Assembly: GCF_030376605.1 (NCBI RefSeq)
Contig: NZ_JARRAE010000008.1
Location: 100,421-164,420, forward strand
Source: Pseudochrobactrum sp. sp1633
Lineage (GTDB): Bacteria; Pseudomonadota; Alphaproteobacteria; Rhizobiales; Rhizobiaceae
Reading direction: 5' to 3'
Length of the DNA: 64,000 nucleotides
Part shown: piece by piece, positions 55,376 to 63,654 of the stretch
How the letters are laid out: each line of letters begins with the position of its first letter
Position numbering within the stretch: position 1 is the first letter of the stretch
The notes under the pieces: generated by a model
Seen by the model: the letters and a program-made list of their open reading frames with translations, nothing else
What the model was told of the DNA's origin: nothing
The model's database searches: none
Translations under genes and position numbers: made by a program

Positions 55376-57691
55376 ATGACATGGTTATTTAAAACCAATA
55401 TTCCGGTGGACGTTCGCCTGTCATTTGTCAGAGCGCTGTATGGCAATCGGGCTACCCTGTGGTTCGGGTTGGCAGCACATATGCTGGCCTGCGCAGTGAT
55501 TTATTTTAAAACCAGCGATGTTGTATTTCTGGGCTTTGCCGGCCTGTTTGCGCTGATCACCAGCATCCGCATGTATGATATGCATGTTTTTGACAGGGCT
55601 GATTTCAGCAGGCTGACGCATGATAAAATCAACCGTTGGGAAATGCATTACCTCATCGGTGCCTGTGCGATTTGCCTGGTGCTTGGCCTGCTTTGCTTTT
55701 ACAGCACCTATGTGATCGACGATCCTTTTGCTGAACTGGCCAGCCTGTCTATTCTTCTTGCTTCTGTGGTTTCCATTGTCGGTCGTAACTATGCGTCGCG
55801 CAATGCTGTAGTGATGATGTCGATCTGCGCGCTGGTGCCTGTATTACTGGGCTTCATTCTGGTCGACAGTATTTTCCATGTCGTTATCGGCGCGCTTCTG
55901 GTGCCGTATTTCCTCAGCAATATTCAGATGGCCAACGGCTTGCGCCAGTCCCTTTTTGCTGCGGTGATGAATGAACGCCGTTTGAGCACTGTTGTCAGCC
56001 GTTTTGATACCGCGCTGAATAATATGCCTCAGGGACTGGTGATGCTGGACGGGCGGGCCTCAATTGCTGTGGTCAATAAACAAGTGCGGGATATGCTGAA
56101 TATCTCGCAGAATGTCAGTCTTCTGAACCGTCCTTTTGAAGTTGTGTTGCGTTATTGCGCAAAGCACGGCCTGTTTCCGAGTGAAGAGCTGGATAATGTG
56201 CGGATGCGCATCGGCGATCTTTTGGAAGGTCGCAGGCAGCGGGATGTTTTTCAGTTTGGCGAAAACCGCTATATCGAAGTGATGTGTAATCAGCGTCGTG
56301 AAGAAGGTGCGGTGCTGATTTTTGACGATGTAACCGGCCGTATTGAGGCTGAGGCGCAGATTCAGCATATGGCGCGCTATGATGGTTTGACAGGTCTGCC
56401 GAACCGTTTCTATTTTGAAACGCTGGTGCGTGCACTGACAACCGGTAATCAGCCTGATGAGCTGGTTGCACTGGCGGTGATCGATCTTAATCATTTCAAG
56501 CATGTGAACGATACGTACGGGCATCATGCGGGGGATGAGTTGCTGCGTCAGTTTGCCGAGCGGATGGGCGGGCTTGATCCGAACCGTTTTGTTGCGTCGC
56601 GTTTTGGCGGCGATGAATTTGTATTGTTTATTCAAGGCATTAAAGATCGCTCGAGTATCAATGTCGTTATGGATGAGGTGATTACCTATCTGTGCGGCGT
56701 TTATAATTTTTCATCGCAGCAGATTTATCTGGATATCAGTGCCGGTGTGGCCATTGATGTGATGAAAAATATGGATTTGCGCGGGCTGCATGTGAATGCT
56801 GATCTGGCATTGTATGAAGCCAAAAGTAACGAGCATAACCGGTGGGTTGCGTTTGTTGAGGCGATGGATACGAAATACCGGTCGCGTCAAAAACTTAAAA
56901 ATGATCTGCGTGAGGCGATCAGCGAGGGCAGCCTGACGGTGGTTTATCAGCCGATTGTCAGCCTCAATTCTCTGCGTATTGTTGCGGTTGAGGCGCTGTC
57001 GCGCTGGCATCACCCGCAATTGGGGCCGATCGGGCCTGCTGATTATATCCCGCTGGCTGAAGAAATGGGGATTATCACAGAGCTGACTCGTTTTATGTTG
57101 CGCCGCGCCTGTCAGGATTGCGCAGGCTGGGGGCACAAAATCGGTGTTTCGGTTAATCTTTCTGCGATTGATCTGAAAAATACAGGCATCGTTGATATGG
57201 TGGTGGACGCATTGCAGAGTGCACAGCTGCCATCCTATCTGCTGGAGGTGGAAGTTACCGAAAGCGCTATCATCAGCGATCGCGTTAAGACCTGTGAAAT
57301 GCTGCAAAAGCTAAAGAATTCAGGCATCAATATTGCGCTGGATGATTTCGGTACCGGTTATTCAAGCCTCAGCTATCTGAATACGCTGCCGCTCACCAAA
57401 GTGAAAGTTGATCGCTCTTTTGTGCGTGATATTGTGACAGACCGGCGCGCTTTTATGCTGTTGCGGGGTGTGACGCAGCTTTCCCATGAGCTTGGTTTTG
57501 GGGTGACCATTGAGGGCGTGGAAACCGAAGAGCAGCTGAAGCTTATCCGTGGCACAGGTGGCGCTGATCTGGTGCAAGGGTTCTTGCTGGGCACGCCGTT
57601 GCGTGCTGAAGAAATCAGCGCTCAGTTGCAGAAATCTTTATCGGTCACGCCGAAGGATTTCCGGTTCGAAGTTGAGACAGATGATCTCTGA
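55376..57691 (+). CDS. Membrane GGDEF-EAL protein (cyclic di-GMP turnover)
   Basis: A 771-residue inner-membrane protein. About five or six N-terminal helices (residues 20-185) are followed by a PAS-like domain (about 215-325). The GGDEF domain has its motif at 411-415 and the EAL domain its motif at 539-541. The EAL catalytic set looks complete: EALSRW, EVTESAI, DDFGTGYSSL, KVDRSF and EGVETEEQL. The RxxD inhibitory site expected before GGDEF is not present (PNRF instead). Both synthesis and breakdown of c-di-GMP are possible; the net activity cannot be read. It is monocistronic by spacing. Confidence 0.94.
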   Translation: MTWLFKTNIPVDVRLSFVRALYGNRATLWFGLAAHMLACAVIYFKTSDVVFLGFAGLFALITSIRMYDMHVFDRADFSRLTHDKINRWEMHYLIGACAICLVLGLLCFYSTYVIDDPFAELASLSILLASVVSIVGRNYASRNAVVMMSICALVPVLLGFILVDSIFHVVIGALLVPYFLSNIQMANGLRQSLFAAVMNERRLSTVVSRFDTALNNMPQGLVMLDGRASIAVVNKQVRDMLNISQNVSLLNRPFEVVLRYCAKHGLFPSEELDNVRMRIGDLLEGRRQRDVFQFGENRYIEVMCNQRREEGAVLIFDDVTGRIEAEAQIQHMARYDGLTGLPNRFYFETLVRALTTGNQPDELVALAVIDLNHFKHVNDTYGHHAGDELLRQFAERMGGLDPNRFVASRFGGDEFVLFIQGIKDRSSINVVMDEVITYLCGVYNFSSQQIYLDISAGVAIDVMKNMDLRGLHVNADLALYEAKSNEHNRWVAFVEAMDTKYRSRQKLKNDLREAISEGSLTVVYQPIVSLNSLRIVAVEALSRWHHPQLGPIGPADYIPLAEEMGIITELTRFMLRRACQDCAGWGHKIGVSVNLSAIDLKNTGIVDMVVDALQSAQLPSYLLEVEVTESAIISDRVKTCEMLQKLKNSGINIALDDFGTGYSSLSYLNTLPLTKVKVDRSFVRDIVTDRRAFMLLRGVTQLSHELGFGVTIEGVETEEQLKLIRGTGGADLVQGFLLGTPLRAEEISAQLQKSLSVTPKDFRFEVETDDL

Positions 57692-58099
57692 CCTGATATT
57701 CGGGCAATGTGGAAGTGGTTCCCTGGCAATTTATCTCTAAAAACAAAATACTCAGCGCTGCAAATGGAAAAAATATCATTTGCAGGTGGTTGGGCACTTG
57801 CTTTTTCCCGTACATAAAGAGAAATGGTTACCAGTATATTTGTATCCTGAAATCAGCGGGCAAATATGGTAGGTGATGCCTGTGAGGGATGTTGCCGTTT
57901 CCTGAAAGGCCGGTGCCGGTGTCTCTGGAAAACATGAAAGCACTGTAATGCTTTGAAAATACGCTTTATTTTAGGTTTATCTTATGAGTGCGGATTTTCA
58001 AATTATCATAGCGTTTCCATGTTCGCCGCAATGCGCAGTTTGCATCGCTTCGGGACGGTTGCACCATAGCTTAAGTTTATTGGTGGCGGACGATAATTT
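57692..58099. other. Intergenic region between the GGDEF-EAL and FeeM-like genes
   Basis: About 400 bases. A perfect 9-base inverted repeat, CTGCAAATG (57758-57766) and CATTTGCAG (57777-57785), lies 67 bases past the upstream stop and could be a weak terminator or an operator. Nothing else was recognised. Confidence 0.5.
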
Positions 58100-58846
58100 A
58101 TGACGGTCTCTCAACCGGTTGCGAAAGCACCAGCTATTTCGAACTTCGCCCGGCATATGCTGGAGTTTCTTGATCGCGTAGAATACCGGCGTGTCATCCA
58201 TGCGGAAGATCTCGAAGAGATCGGCAGATTACGCTATCGCTCCTATATGACGCGTAATGTCATGGACGATAATCTTCTCGGTACAATTGTGGACGATGTG
58301 GACCGTGACCATCAGGCCTATGTTTATGGCATGTATATAGATGGTATCCTGGTCAGTACTTTACGCGTTCATCATATTACAGCAGCCCACAGGGTGGGCA
58401 CCAGCGCCAAACTTTTCCCTGATATTCTGGGGCCGATGCTGGATAATGATATGAGCTTTGTTGACCCGACGCGCTTTGCTGCAGATCCTGTATATTTGGC
58501 AGAGTTTCCGGCTATTCCTTATCTGACGCTGCGGATTGCTGCTATGGCCTCAGAATTCTTTAATGCCAGTTTTTGCTTAGCAGCGGTTAAGCCTGAACAT
58601 ATGGCTTTCTATAAACGTATCTTCGGTTCGCAGATGCTGGCTGATCCGCGGGATCATGAAGGCTATGGCATTCAGGTTGGCTTGGGTGCGGCAGCCGTCA
58701 GCTCTATCCGCGATGCGGTTGCAGTACGGTTCCCGTTCTTTAAATCACAGCCGCATGAGCGGCGTAATATGTTTGCGGATGTGCGGCTCGGCAATATTCC
58801 CCTGACAATTTTACCGACTGCAAAATATACCGGTCTGGGTGCCTGA
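58100..58846 (+). CDS. FeeM-like N-acyl amino acid synthase / GNAT-fold protein
   Basis: A 248-residue protein resembling the FeeM/autoinducer-synthase branch of the acyltransferase fold. After an N-terminal helix, EDLEEIGRLRYRSYMTRNVM (about residues 36-55) parallels the start of LuxI-type synthases. VSTLRVHHI follows, then DPTRFAADP and YLTLRIAAMASEFFNASFCLAAVKPEH (the acyl-carrier-binding core). The likely chemistry is transfer of a fatty acyl group from acyl carrier protein to an amino compound. Neither the product nor any linked regulator (LuxR) is visible. Confidence 0.75.
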   Translation: MTVSQPVAKAPAISNFARHMLEFLDRVEYRRVIHAEDLEEIGRLRYRSYMTRNVMDDNLLGTIVDDVDRDHQAYVYGMYIDGILVSTLRVHHITAAHRVGTSAKLFPDILGPMLDNDMSFVDPTRFAADPVYLAEFPAIPYLTLRIAAMASEFFNASFCLAAVKPEHMAFYKRIFGSQMLADPRDHEGYGIQVGLGAAAVSSIRDAVAVRFPFFKSQPHERRNMFADVRLGNIPLTILPTAKYTGLGA

Positions 58847-59002
58847 CACAGGTATAAACGATGGTGTTGCAGCAGATTGTCGCAACATAGCCGGTAACAG
58901 ATGCTTGCCTATCAGGGGAGAACTGTGTCAACTGTGCGCTGATAAGCTATCTGAACCGGAAGACGGCCGTTAAGGAAGATATCTTTGGGGAGGGAGAAAG
59001 AA

Positions 59003-59221
59003 ATGGCAGAAATTCAGCACGGTCCTGCAGAGCTGGGCGCGGAGATGGATTATCCGGAGCATGAGCGGACGTATCAGGGCTTTACCTGGCTGGTGAAGTG
59101 GGGAACAATTGTGCTCGCTGCGTTGATGGCTGCGATGGCTTTTGCTTTCTTTGCTGCAGGTTGGTTCTCGGGTGTTGTTCTGTTTGCGCTGATTATGGCT
59201 GCCGCAGTTTTTCTGGCCTGA
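59003..59221 (+). CDS. aa3-type cytochrome c oxidase subunit IV
   Basis: A 72-residue protein with a short hydrophilic start (MAEIQHGPAELGAEMDYPEH), the EHERTYQGFTWLVKWG segment and one or two hydrophobic helices (TIVLAALMAAMAFAFFAAGW, then LFALIMAAAVFLA). This matches the small subunit IV of bacterial aa3 oxidases. ATG 59003 follows GGAGGGAG at ideal spacing; a TTG 18 bases upstream is in frame. Subunits I-III are elsewhere. A terminator follows, separating it from the pnt genes. Confidence 0.9.
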   Translation: MAEIQHGPAELGAEMDYPEHERTYQGFTWLVKWGTIVLAALMAAMAFAFFAAGWFSGVVLFALIMAAAVFLA

Positions 59222-59250
59222 TATTTCCTAAAAAACACATCTGATATGAC

Positions 59251-59286
59251 AAAAGCAGTTCAGGATTTTACCGGAACTGCTTTTTT
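59251..59286 (+). terminator. Terminator after oxidase subunit IV
   Basis: AAAAGCAGTTC and GGAACTGCTTTT pair around a 10-base loop and are followed by T's, about 30 bases past the stop. Confidence 0.8.
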
Positions 59287-59504
59287 GTGCTGTCTTTGAG
59301 ACAGGTATAATTTTGTATGCCTGCTTTAAAATAAAGCGTGTCAGGTCAGTAAGGCTGACATAATTGCGTATTTTCGATCACACCAGAGATTTTTTGCATA
59401 ATTAGTATTGCAGCCTGATTTTTCCGTGATTTACTGCCCCCCGATTAAAATGATGTTTTGTATGCAGCCGGACATGGCTGCTGCAAAATATCGGGGCAGG
59501 GAAA

Positions 59505-60785
59505 GTGAGGGCAGTTTTGTCTCAGGTAATATTCATTCCCGTTGAGACTGATCCGAATGAAACACGGGTGGCGGCAACGCCGGAAACCGTGAAAAAGCTG
59601 ATTGGTCACGGATTTAAGATAATCGTGGAAAGCGGTGCGGGCACGTCATCGCGCATAACGGATCAGGCTTTTGCTGATGCCGGTGCGCAGATCGGCAAAA
59701 CCACCGACATTAAAACCGCGGATATTATTCTTAAACTACGCCGTCCCTCACAGACTGAACTGAAAAATTATAAAACCGGTGCAGTGCTGATCGCGATGCT
59801 CGATCCTTACGGTCATGAAGACAGTGTGGCAGCAATTGCGCAGGCGGGGCTGACTGCTTTCACGATGGAGTTCATGCCGCGCATTACCCGTGCACAGGTG
59901 ATGGATGTGTTGTCGTCGCAGGCCAATCTCGCCGGTTATCAGGCAGTGATTGATGCAACGGCGGAATATGACCGCGCCATACCGATGATGATGACTGCTG
60001 CCGGTACCGTGCCTGCGGCCAAAGTCTTTGTGATGGGGGCAGGGGTTGCCGGTCTTCAGGCCATTGCGACAGCACGCCGTCTTGGTGCGATTGTAACGGC
60101 GACTGATGTGCGTCCTGCCGCTAAAGAACAGGTTGCATCGCTCGGTGCAAAATTTGTCGCTGTCGAGGACGATGAGTTCAAGGCTGCAGAAACTGCGGGC
60201 GGCTATGCCAAGGAAATGTCGAAAGACTATCAGGCCAAGCAGGCAGCGCTGGTCGCTGACCATATTGCCAAGCAGGACATAGTGATTACCACAGCGCTTA
60301 TTCCGGGGCGCGCTGCGCCGCGTCTGGTGAGTGCCGCTATGGTGGCAAGCATGAAGCCGGGCTCCGTGCTGGTTGATTTGGCCGTTGAGCGTGGCGGCAA
60401 TGTGGAAGGTGCCGTTGCGGGGCAAATTACCGAAAAAGACGGTGTAAAAATTATCGGCCACATGAACACGGCCGGTCGTATTGCAGCTTCTGCATCGCAA
60501 CTTTATGCACGTAACCTGTTCGCTTTCCTTGAGACGCTGATCAACAAAGACACAAAACAGGTTGCTATCAATCTGGATGATGAACTGGTGAAGGCAACTG
60601 TGCTGACCCATCAGGGCGCTATTGTGCATCCGGCTTTTGCTAATGCAAAAGCAGCGCCTGTTGCGGCTAAGGATAAGGCGGAAACAGCTCAGAAGCCTGC
60701 TGTGAAGAAAGCTCCGGTCAAAAAAGCTGCTCCTAAAAAAACGGCTGCTGAAAAACCGGCACCCAAAACGGGCGCAGGCAAGTAA
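59505..60785 (+). CDS. pntAA: NAD(P) transhydrogenase subunit alpha, soluble part (PntAA)
   Basis: A 426-residue NAD(H)-binding domain I of the proton-translocating transhydrogenase, which couples hydride transfer from NADH to NADP+ to proton entry. The N-terminus PVETDPNETRVAATPETV and the Rossmann segment MGAGVAGLQAIATARRLGA, TATDVRP and KPGSVLVDLAVERGGN are typical. The last 50 residues form a Lys/Ala/Pro-rich tail (KKAPVKKAAPKKTA). The frame starts at GTG 59505; TTG 59517 after GAGGGC would give MSQVIFIPVE and is an equally good start. It heads the pntAA-pntAB-pntB operon. Confidence 0.95.
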   Translation: MRAVLSQVIFIPVETDPNETRVAATPETVKKLIGHGFKIIVESGAGTSSRITDQAFADAGAQIGKTTDIKTADIILKLRRPSQTELKNYKTGAVLIAMLDPYGHEDSVAAIAQAGLTAFTMEFMPRITRAQVMDVLSSQANLAGYQAVIDATAEYDRAIPMMMTAAGTVPAAKVFVMGAGVAGLQAIATARRLGAIVTATDVRPAAKEQVASLGAKFVAVEDDEFKAAETAGGYAKEMSKDYQAKQAALVADHIAKQDIVITTALIPGRAAPRLVSAAMVASMKPGSVLVDLAVERGGNVEGAVAGQITEKDGVKIIGHMNTAGRIAASASQLYARNLFAFLETLINKDTKQVAINLDDELVKATVLTHQGAIVHPAFANAKAAPVAAKDKAETAQKPAVKKAPVKKAAPKKTAAEKPAPKTGAGK

Positions 60786-60820
60786 ACCGTAAATGAGGCC
60801 GGAAATAAGGGAGATGAGGC

Positions 60821-61237
60821 ATGAGTGCGGATTCTTTGAAAGAGGCACTTGGTGGTCTCGATAAGGCGGTTGAAAATCTGAGGGCTGCTGCGGAAGGTCT
60901 GGGGAGTTCAGATAGCATCAGCAATGCTGTGCATGCCGCGAGCGGTGGCGTGATTGATCCGTTTGTGTTTCAGCTGGCGATTTTCGTGCTGTCGATTTTT
61001 GTCGGTTATTACGTTGTCTGGTCGGTAACGCCTGCCTTGCACACGCCTTTGATGGCGGTGACCAATGCGATTTCATCGGTGATTGTCGTCGGTGCGCTTC
61101 TGGCCGTTGGCCTCTCTCTATCCGGCTGGGCAACCGGCTTCGGCTTTATCGCTCTGGTGTTGGCAAGCGTGAATATTTTCGGGGGCTTTCTGGTCACCCA
61201 GCGCATGCTCGCCATGTATAAGAAAAAAGACAAGTGA
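60821..61237 (+). CDS. pntAB: NAD(P) transhydrogenase subunit alpha, membrane part (PntAB)
   Basis: A 138-residue membrane domain II component. After a hydrophilic helical start (1-45), it has three to four transmembrane segments: [40 protein letters not shown] and [32 protein letters not shown] is the family hallmark. In E. coli this is fused to PntAA; the split into three genes is usual in alphaproteobacteria. It starts 35 bases after pntAA and ends 10 bases before pntB. Confidence 0.95.
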   Translation: MSADSLKEALGGLDKAVENLRAAAEGLGSSDSISNAVHAASGGVIDPFVFQLAIFVLSIFVGYYVVWSVTPALHTPLMAVTNAISSVIVVGALLAVGLSLSGWATGFGFIALVLASVNIFGGFLVTQRMLAMYKKKDK

Positions 61238-61247
61238 GGGCTGAAAC

Positions 61248-62648
61248 ATGAGCGTTAATCTGGCAGCCTTTCTTTATCTCGTTTCCGGCGTGCTGTTTGT
61301 TCTGGCATTGCGCGGTCTTTCTCACCCGACGACCAGCCGTCAGGGTAATTTCTACGGTATGCTCGGCATGGGCATTGCTATTGTTACCACGCTGATATTG
61401 GCGCAGCCGTCAATTAAAGGTCTGGCGCTGATTGTGCTGGGGCTGGCAATTGGTGGTGGCGCCGGTGCTGTTGTTGCCAAGCGCATTGCGATGACTGCAA
61501 TGCCGCAGCTGGTGGCGTTTTTCCACTCGCTGGTTGGTCTTGCTGCCGTGATGGTAGCCGCTGCGGCTCTCTATTCTCCGCATTCTTTCGGCATCGGTGA
61601 AGTCGGCTCAATCCACGCGCAGGCACTGGTGGAAATGTCGCTTGGCGTAGCCATTGGTGCGATCACCTTTACCGGTTCGATCATTGCTTATCTGAAACTT
61701 GACGGGCGGATGTCCGGCAAGCCGATCATGTTGCCGTCACGCCATATCATCAATGCGGCGCTGTTTATCGGCATTGTGGTGCTGGTGATCGCGCTGGCGA
61801 TGACCGAGAGTTATCTGGTGTTCTGGGCGATCGTGGTGCTGTCACTGTTGTTTGGCGTGCTAATCATTATCCCGATTGGTGGCGCGGATATGCCGGTGGT
61901 TGTGTCGATGCTCAACTCCTATTCCGGCTGGGCTGCAGCAGGTATCGGCTTCACGCTGGGCAATCTGGCACTGATTATCACCGGTGCGCTGGTTGGTTCT
62001 TCCGGTGCCATTCTGTCTTACATCATGTGTAAGGGCATGAACCGCTCGTTCATTTCTGTGATCCTTGGTGGTTTCGGTGGTGATACATCTTCTGGTGGTA
62101 GCACGGGTGAGGTAGAGCAGCGTCCGGTGAAACAGGGCTCGGCGGATGATGCGGCTTTCATCATGAAAAATGCAGCCAAAGTGATCATCGTGCCGGGTTA
62201 TGGTATGGCAGTCGCTCAGGCGCAACATGCACTGCGTGAAATGGCTGATAAGCTGAAGGCAGAGGGTGTTGAGGTCAAATATGCCATTCATCCGGTGGCG
62301 GGTCGTATGCCCGGCCATATGAACGTGCTGCTGGCCGAAGCCAATGTGCCTTATGATGAAGTGTTCGAGCTGGAAGACATCAATTCTGAATTTGCACAGG
62401 CTGATGTGGCTTTCGTAATCGGTGCGAATGACGTGACTAATCCGGCGGCGAAAACCGACCCGCAGTCACCGATCTTCGGTATGCCTATTCTCGATGTGGA
62501 TAAGGCCGGTACGGTGCTGTTCATCAAGCGCGGTATGGGGTCAGGCTATGCGGGTGTGGAGAATGAATTGTTCTTCCGTGACAACACCATGATGCTGTTT
62601 GCTGATGCAAAGAAGATGGTCGAAAATATCGTCAAAGCGCTGGATTAA
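61248..62648 (+). CDS. pntB: NAD(P) transhydrogenase subunit beta
   Basis: A 466-residue subunit with an N-terminal membrane domain of about eight to nine helices (1-260, including AFFHSLVGLAAVMVA with the proton-channel His, and SYSGWAAAGIGFTLGN). The C-terminal NADP(H)-binding domain III (about 290-466) has VPGYGMAVAQAQHALREM, HPVAGRMPGHMNVLLAEA, GANDVTNPAA and the final FIKRGMGSGYAGVEN. It completes the transhydrogenase, a source of NADPH. A terminator follows. Confidence 0.97.
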   Translation: MSVNLAAFLYLVSGVLFVLALRGLSHPTTSRQGNFYGMLGMGIAIVTTLILAQPSIKGLALIVLGLAIGGGAGAVVAKRIAMTAMPQLVAFFHSLVGLAAVMVAAAALYSPHSFGIGEVGSIHAQALVEMSLGVAIGAITFTGSIIAYLKLDGRMSGKPIMLPSRHIINAALFIGIVVLVIALAMTESYLVFWAIVVLSLLFGVLIIIPIGGADMPVVVSMLNSYSGWAAAGIGFTLGNLALIITGALVGSSGAILSYIMCKGMNRSFISVILGGFGGDTSSGGSTGEVEQRPVKQGSADDAAFIMKNAAKVIIVPGYGMAVAQAQHALREMADKLKAEGVEVKYAIHPVAGRMPGHMNVLLAEANVPYDEVFELEDINSEFAQADVAFVIGANDVTNPAAKTDPQSPIFGMPILDVDKAGTVLFIKRGMGSGYAGVENELFFRDNTMMLFADAKKMVENIVKALD

Positions 62649-62673
62649 ACCGGTGTGTTTTGTCAGCTAAAAG

Positions 62674-62701
62674 AAAAGGCGGCTTTTGAGCCGCCTTTTT
62701 T
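62674..62701 (+). terminator. Terminator of the pnt operon
   Basis: AAAAGGCGGCT and AGCCGCCTTTTT pair around a TTTG loop, 25 bases past the pntB stop. Confidence 0.85.
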
Positions 62702-62904
62702 ATTGCTGTTTTATAAATATTTAGTACTGATTTGGATCGGAAAAATGCCTGCGGCTGGTCGAAAGTTGCGCGCAGGCAAAGACTTATATTCAGCGCCTGA
62801 GAAAAAGAATCTCAAGCGATCTGCCTCAGTAGAACCCGCTTTAAATTGGGATTTTTAATTTGAATATTTTCATCTTTAGTCTCCTTGTTAAAGGAGGAAG
62901 ATGA

Positions 62905-63600
62905 ATGAAATTATTTATAAATTTATATCGTAAAATGTTGTTGCTTGGTGCATGCGTTTGTTCTTTCTCAGTGGCAGCCCATGCAGATGTTAATAAAGTT
63001 TATCAAACAGCATTCGGTGCTGAAGCAGCAGTAAAAATCGGAAAGATATATTTCACCGCTGATATTAATGCCGGAACTATTTCTGATCTGGCACGGGTTC
63101 TGGATGAGTTGAATATCGGTTATAAAAATCTCGGAGCTATTTATCTCTATGTCAGCAGCTATGGCGGCGACATGGATAGTGGTTATGCAGGATATTGGCT
63201 TGTGAGGGGATCCCGCATTCCGGTGACAGCAGTCAATATTTCAACAGTCGGGTCTGCAGCGAGCATGATGTTTTGTGGTGCTGATAACAGACAATCTTTA
63301 CAAGGCAGCCGGTTTATTATTCACCCTGCAAACCTCTTACGAAAAAGTTCATCCTTGACGACTGACGAGCTGAAAATCGCACAGTCTAACCTTGCCGGAT
63401 ATAATCAAATGTTCAGAGATGTTTATAAGAAATGCACAACATTTGGTGATGATGAGATGAATGCTGTCTTGGAAAGGGAAGCCCAAAGAATGCTTCTTTC
63501 GTCACAGCAGGCAATGGACAAAGGTATTATTACAAAGCTGGCTGATAATATTATTCATGCTCAGGTTGCTTATTATATTACCGACGGAGGTAAGAAATAA
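62905..63600 (+). CDS. Exported ClpP-fold serine protease-like protein
   Basis: A 231-residue protein with an export signal: MKLFINLYRKMLLLGACVC, then SFSVAAHA and a signal peptidase I site before D. LLGAC (C17) could also be read as a lipobox. The crotonase/ClpP fold follows, with SSYGGDMDSGYAGYWLVRGS, nucleophile S120 in STVGSAASMMF and H140 in FIIHPA. The third triad residue is not obvious: the family Asp before the LSA segment is replaced within EAQRMLLSS. AAAGGAGGAAG precedes ATG 62905. The gene looks richer in A/T than its neighbours. A terminator follows. Confidence 0.82.
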   Translation: MKLFINLYRKMLLLGACVCSFSVAAHADVNKVYQTAFGAEAAVKIGKIYFTADINAGTISDLARVLDELNIGYKNLGAIYLYVSSYGGDMDSGYAGYWLVRGSRIPVTAVNISTVGSAASMMFCGADNRQSLQGSRFIIHPANLLRKSSSLTTDELKIAQSNLAGYNQMFRDVYKKCTTFGDDEMNAVLEREAQRMLLSSQQAMDKGIITKLADNIIHAQVAYYITDGGKK

Positions 63601-63603
63601 AAC

Positions 63604-63639
63604 AAAGCCTCCGGAACGATTTGATTTCCGGAGGCTTTA
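63604..63639. terminator. Terminator between the ClpP-like and SAF-domain genes
   Basis: AAAGCCTCCGGAA and TTCCGGAGGCTTT form a long stem between convergent genes. Confidence 0.85.
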
Positions 63640-63654
63640 AACTCGCTGAACTAT

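Noticed and set aside
59748..60848. Minus-strand open frame of 366 codons opposite pntAA
   Set aside because: Shadow frame across a strongly conserved gene; its sequence is His/Cys/Arg-rich and unlike any family I know.
62655..62858. Small 67-codon plus-strand frame after pntB
   Set aside because: It runs through the pnt terminator, lacks a ribosome site and shows no family features.
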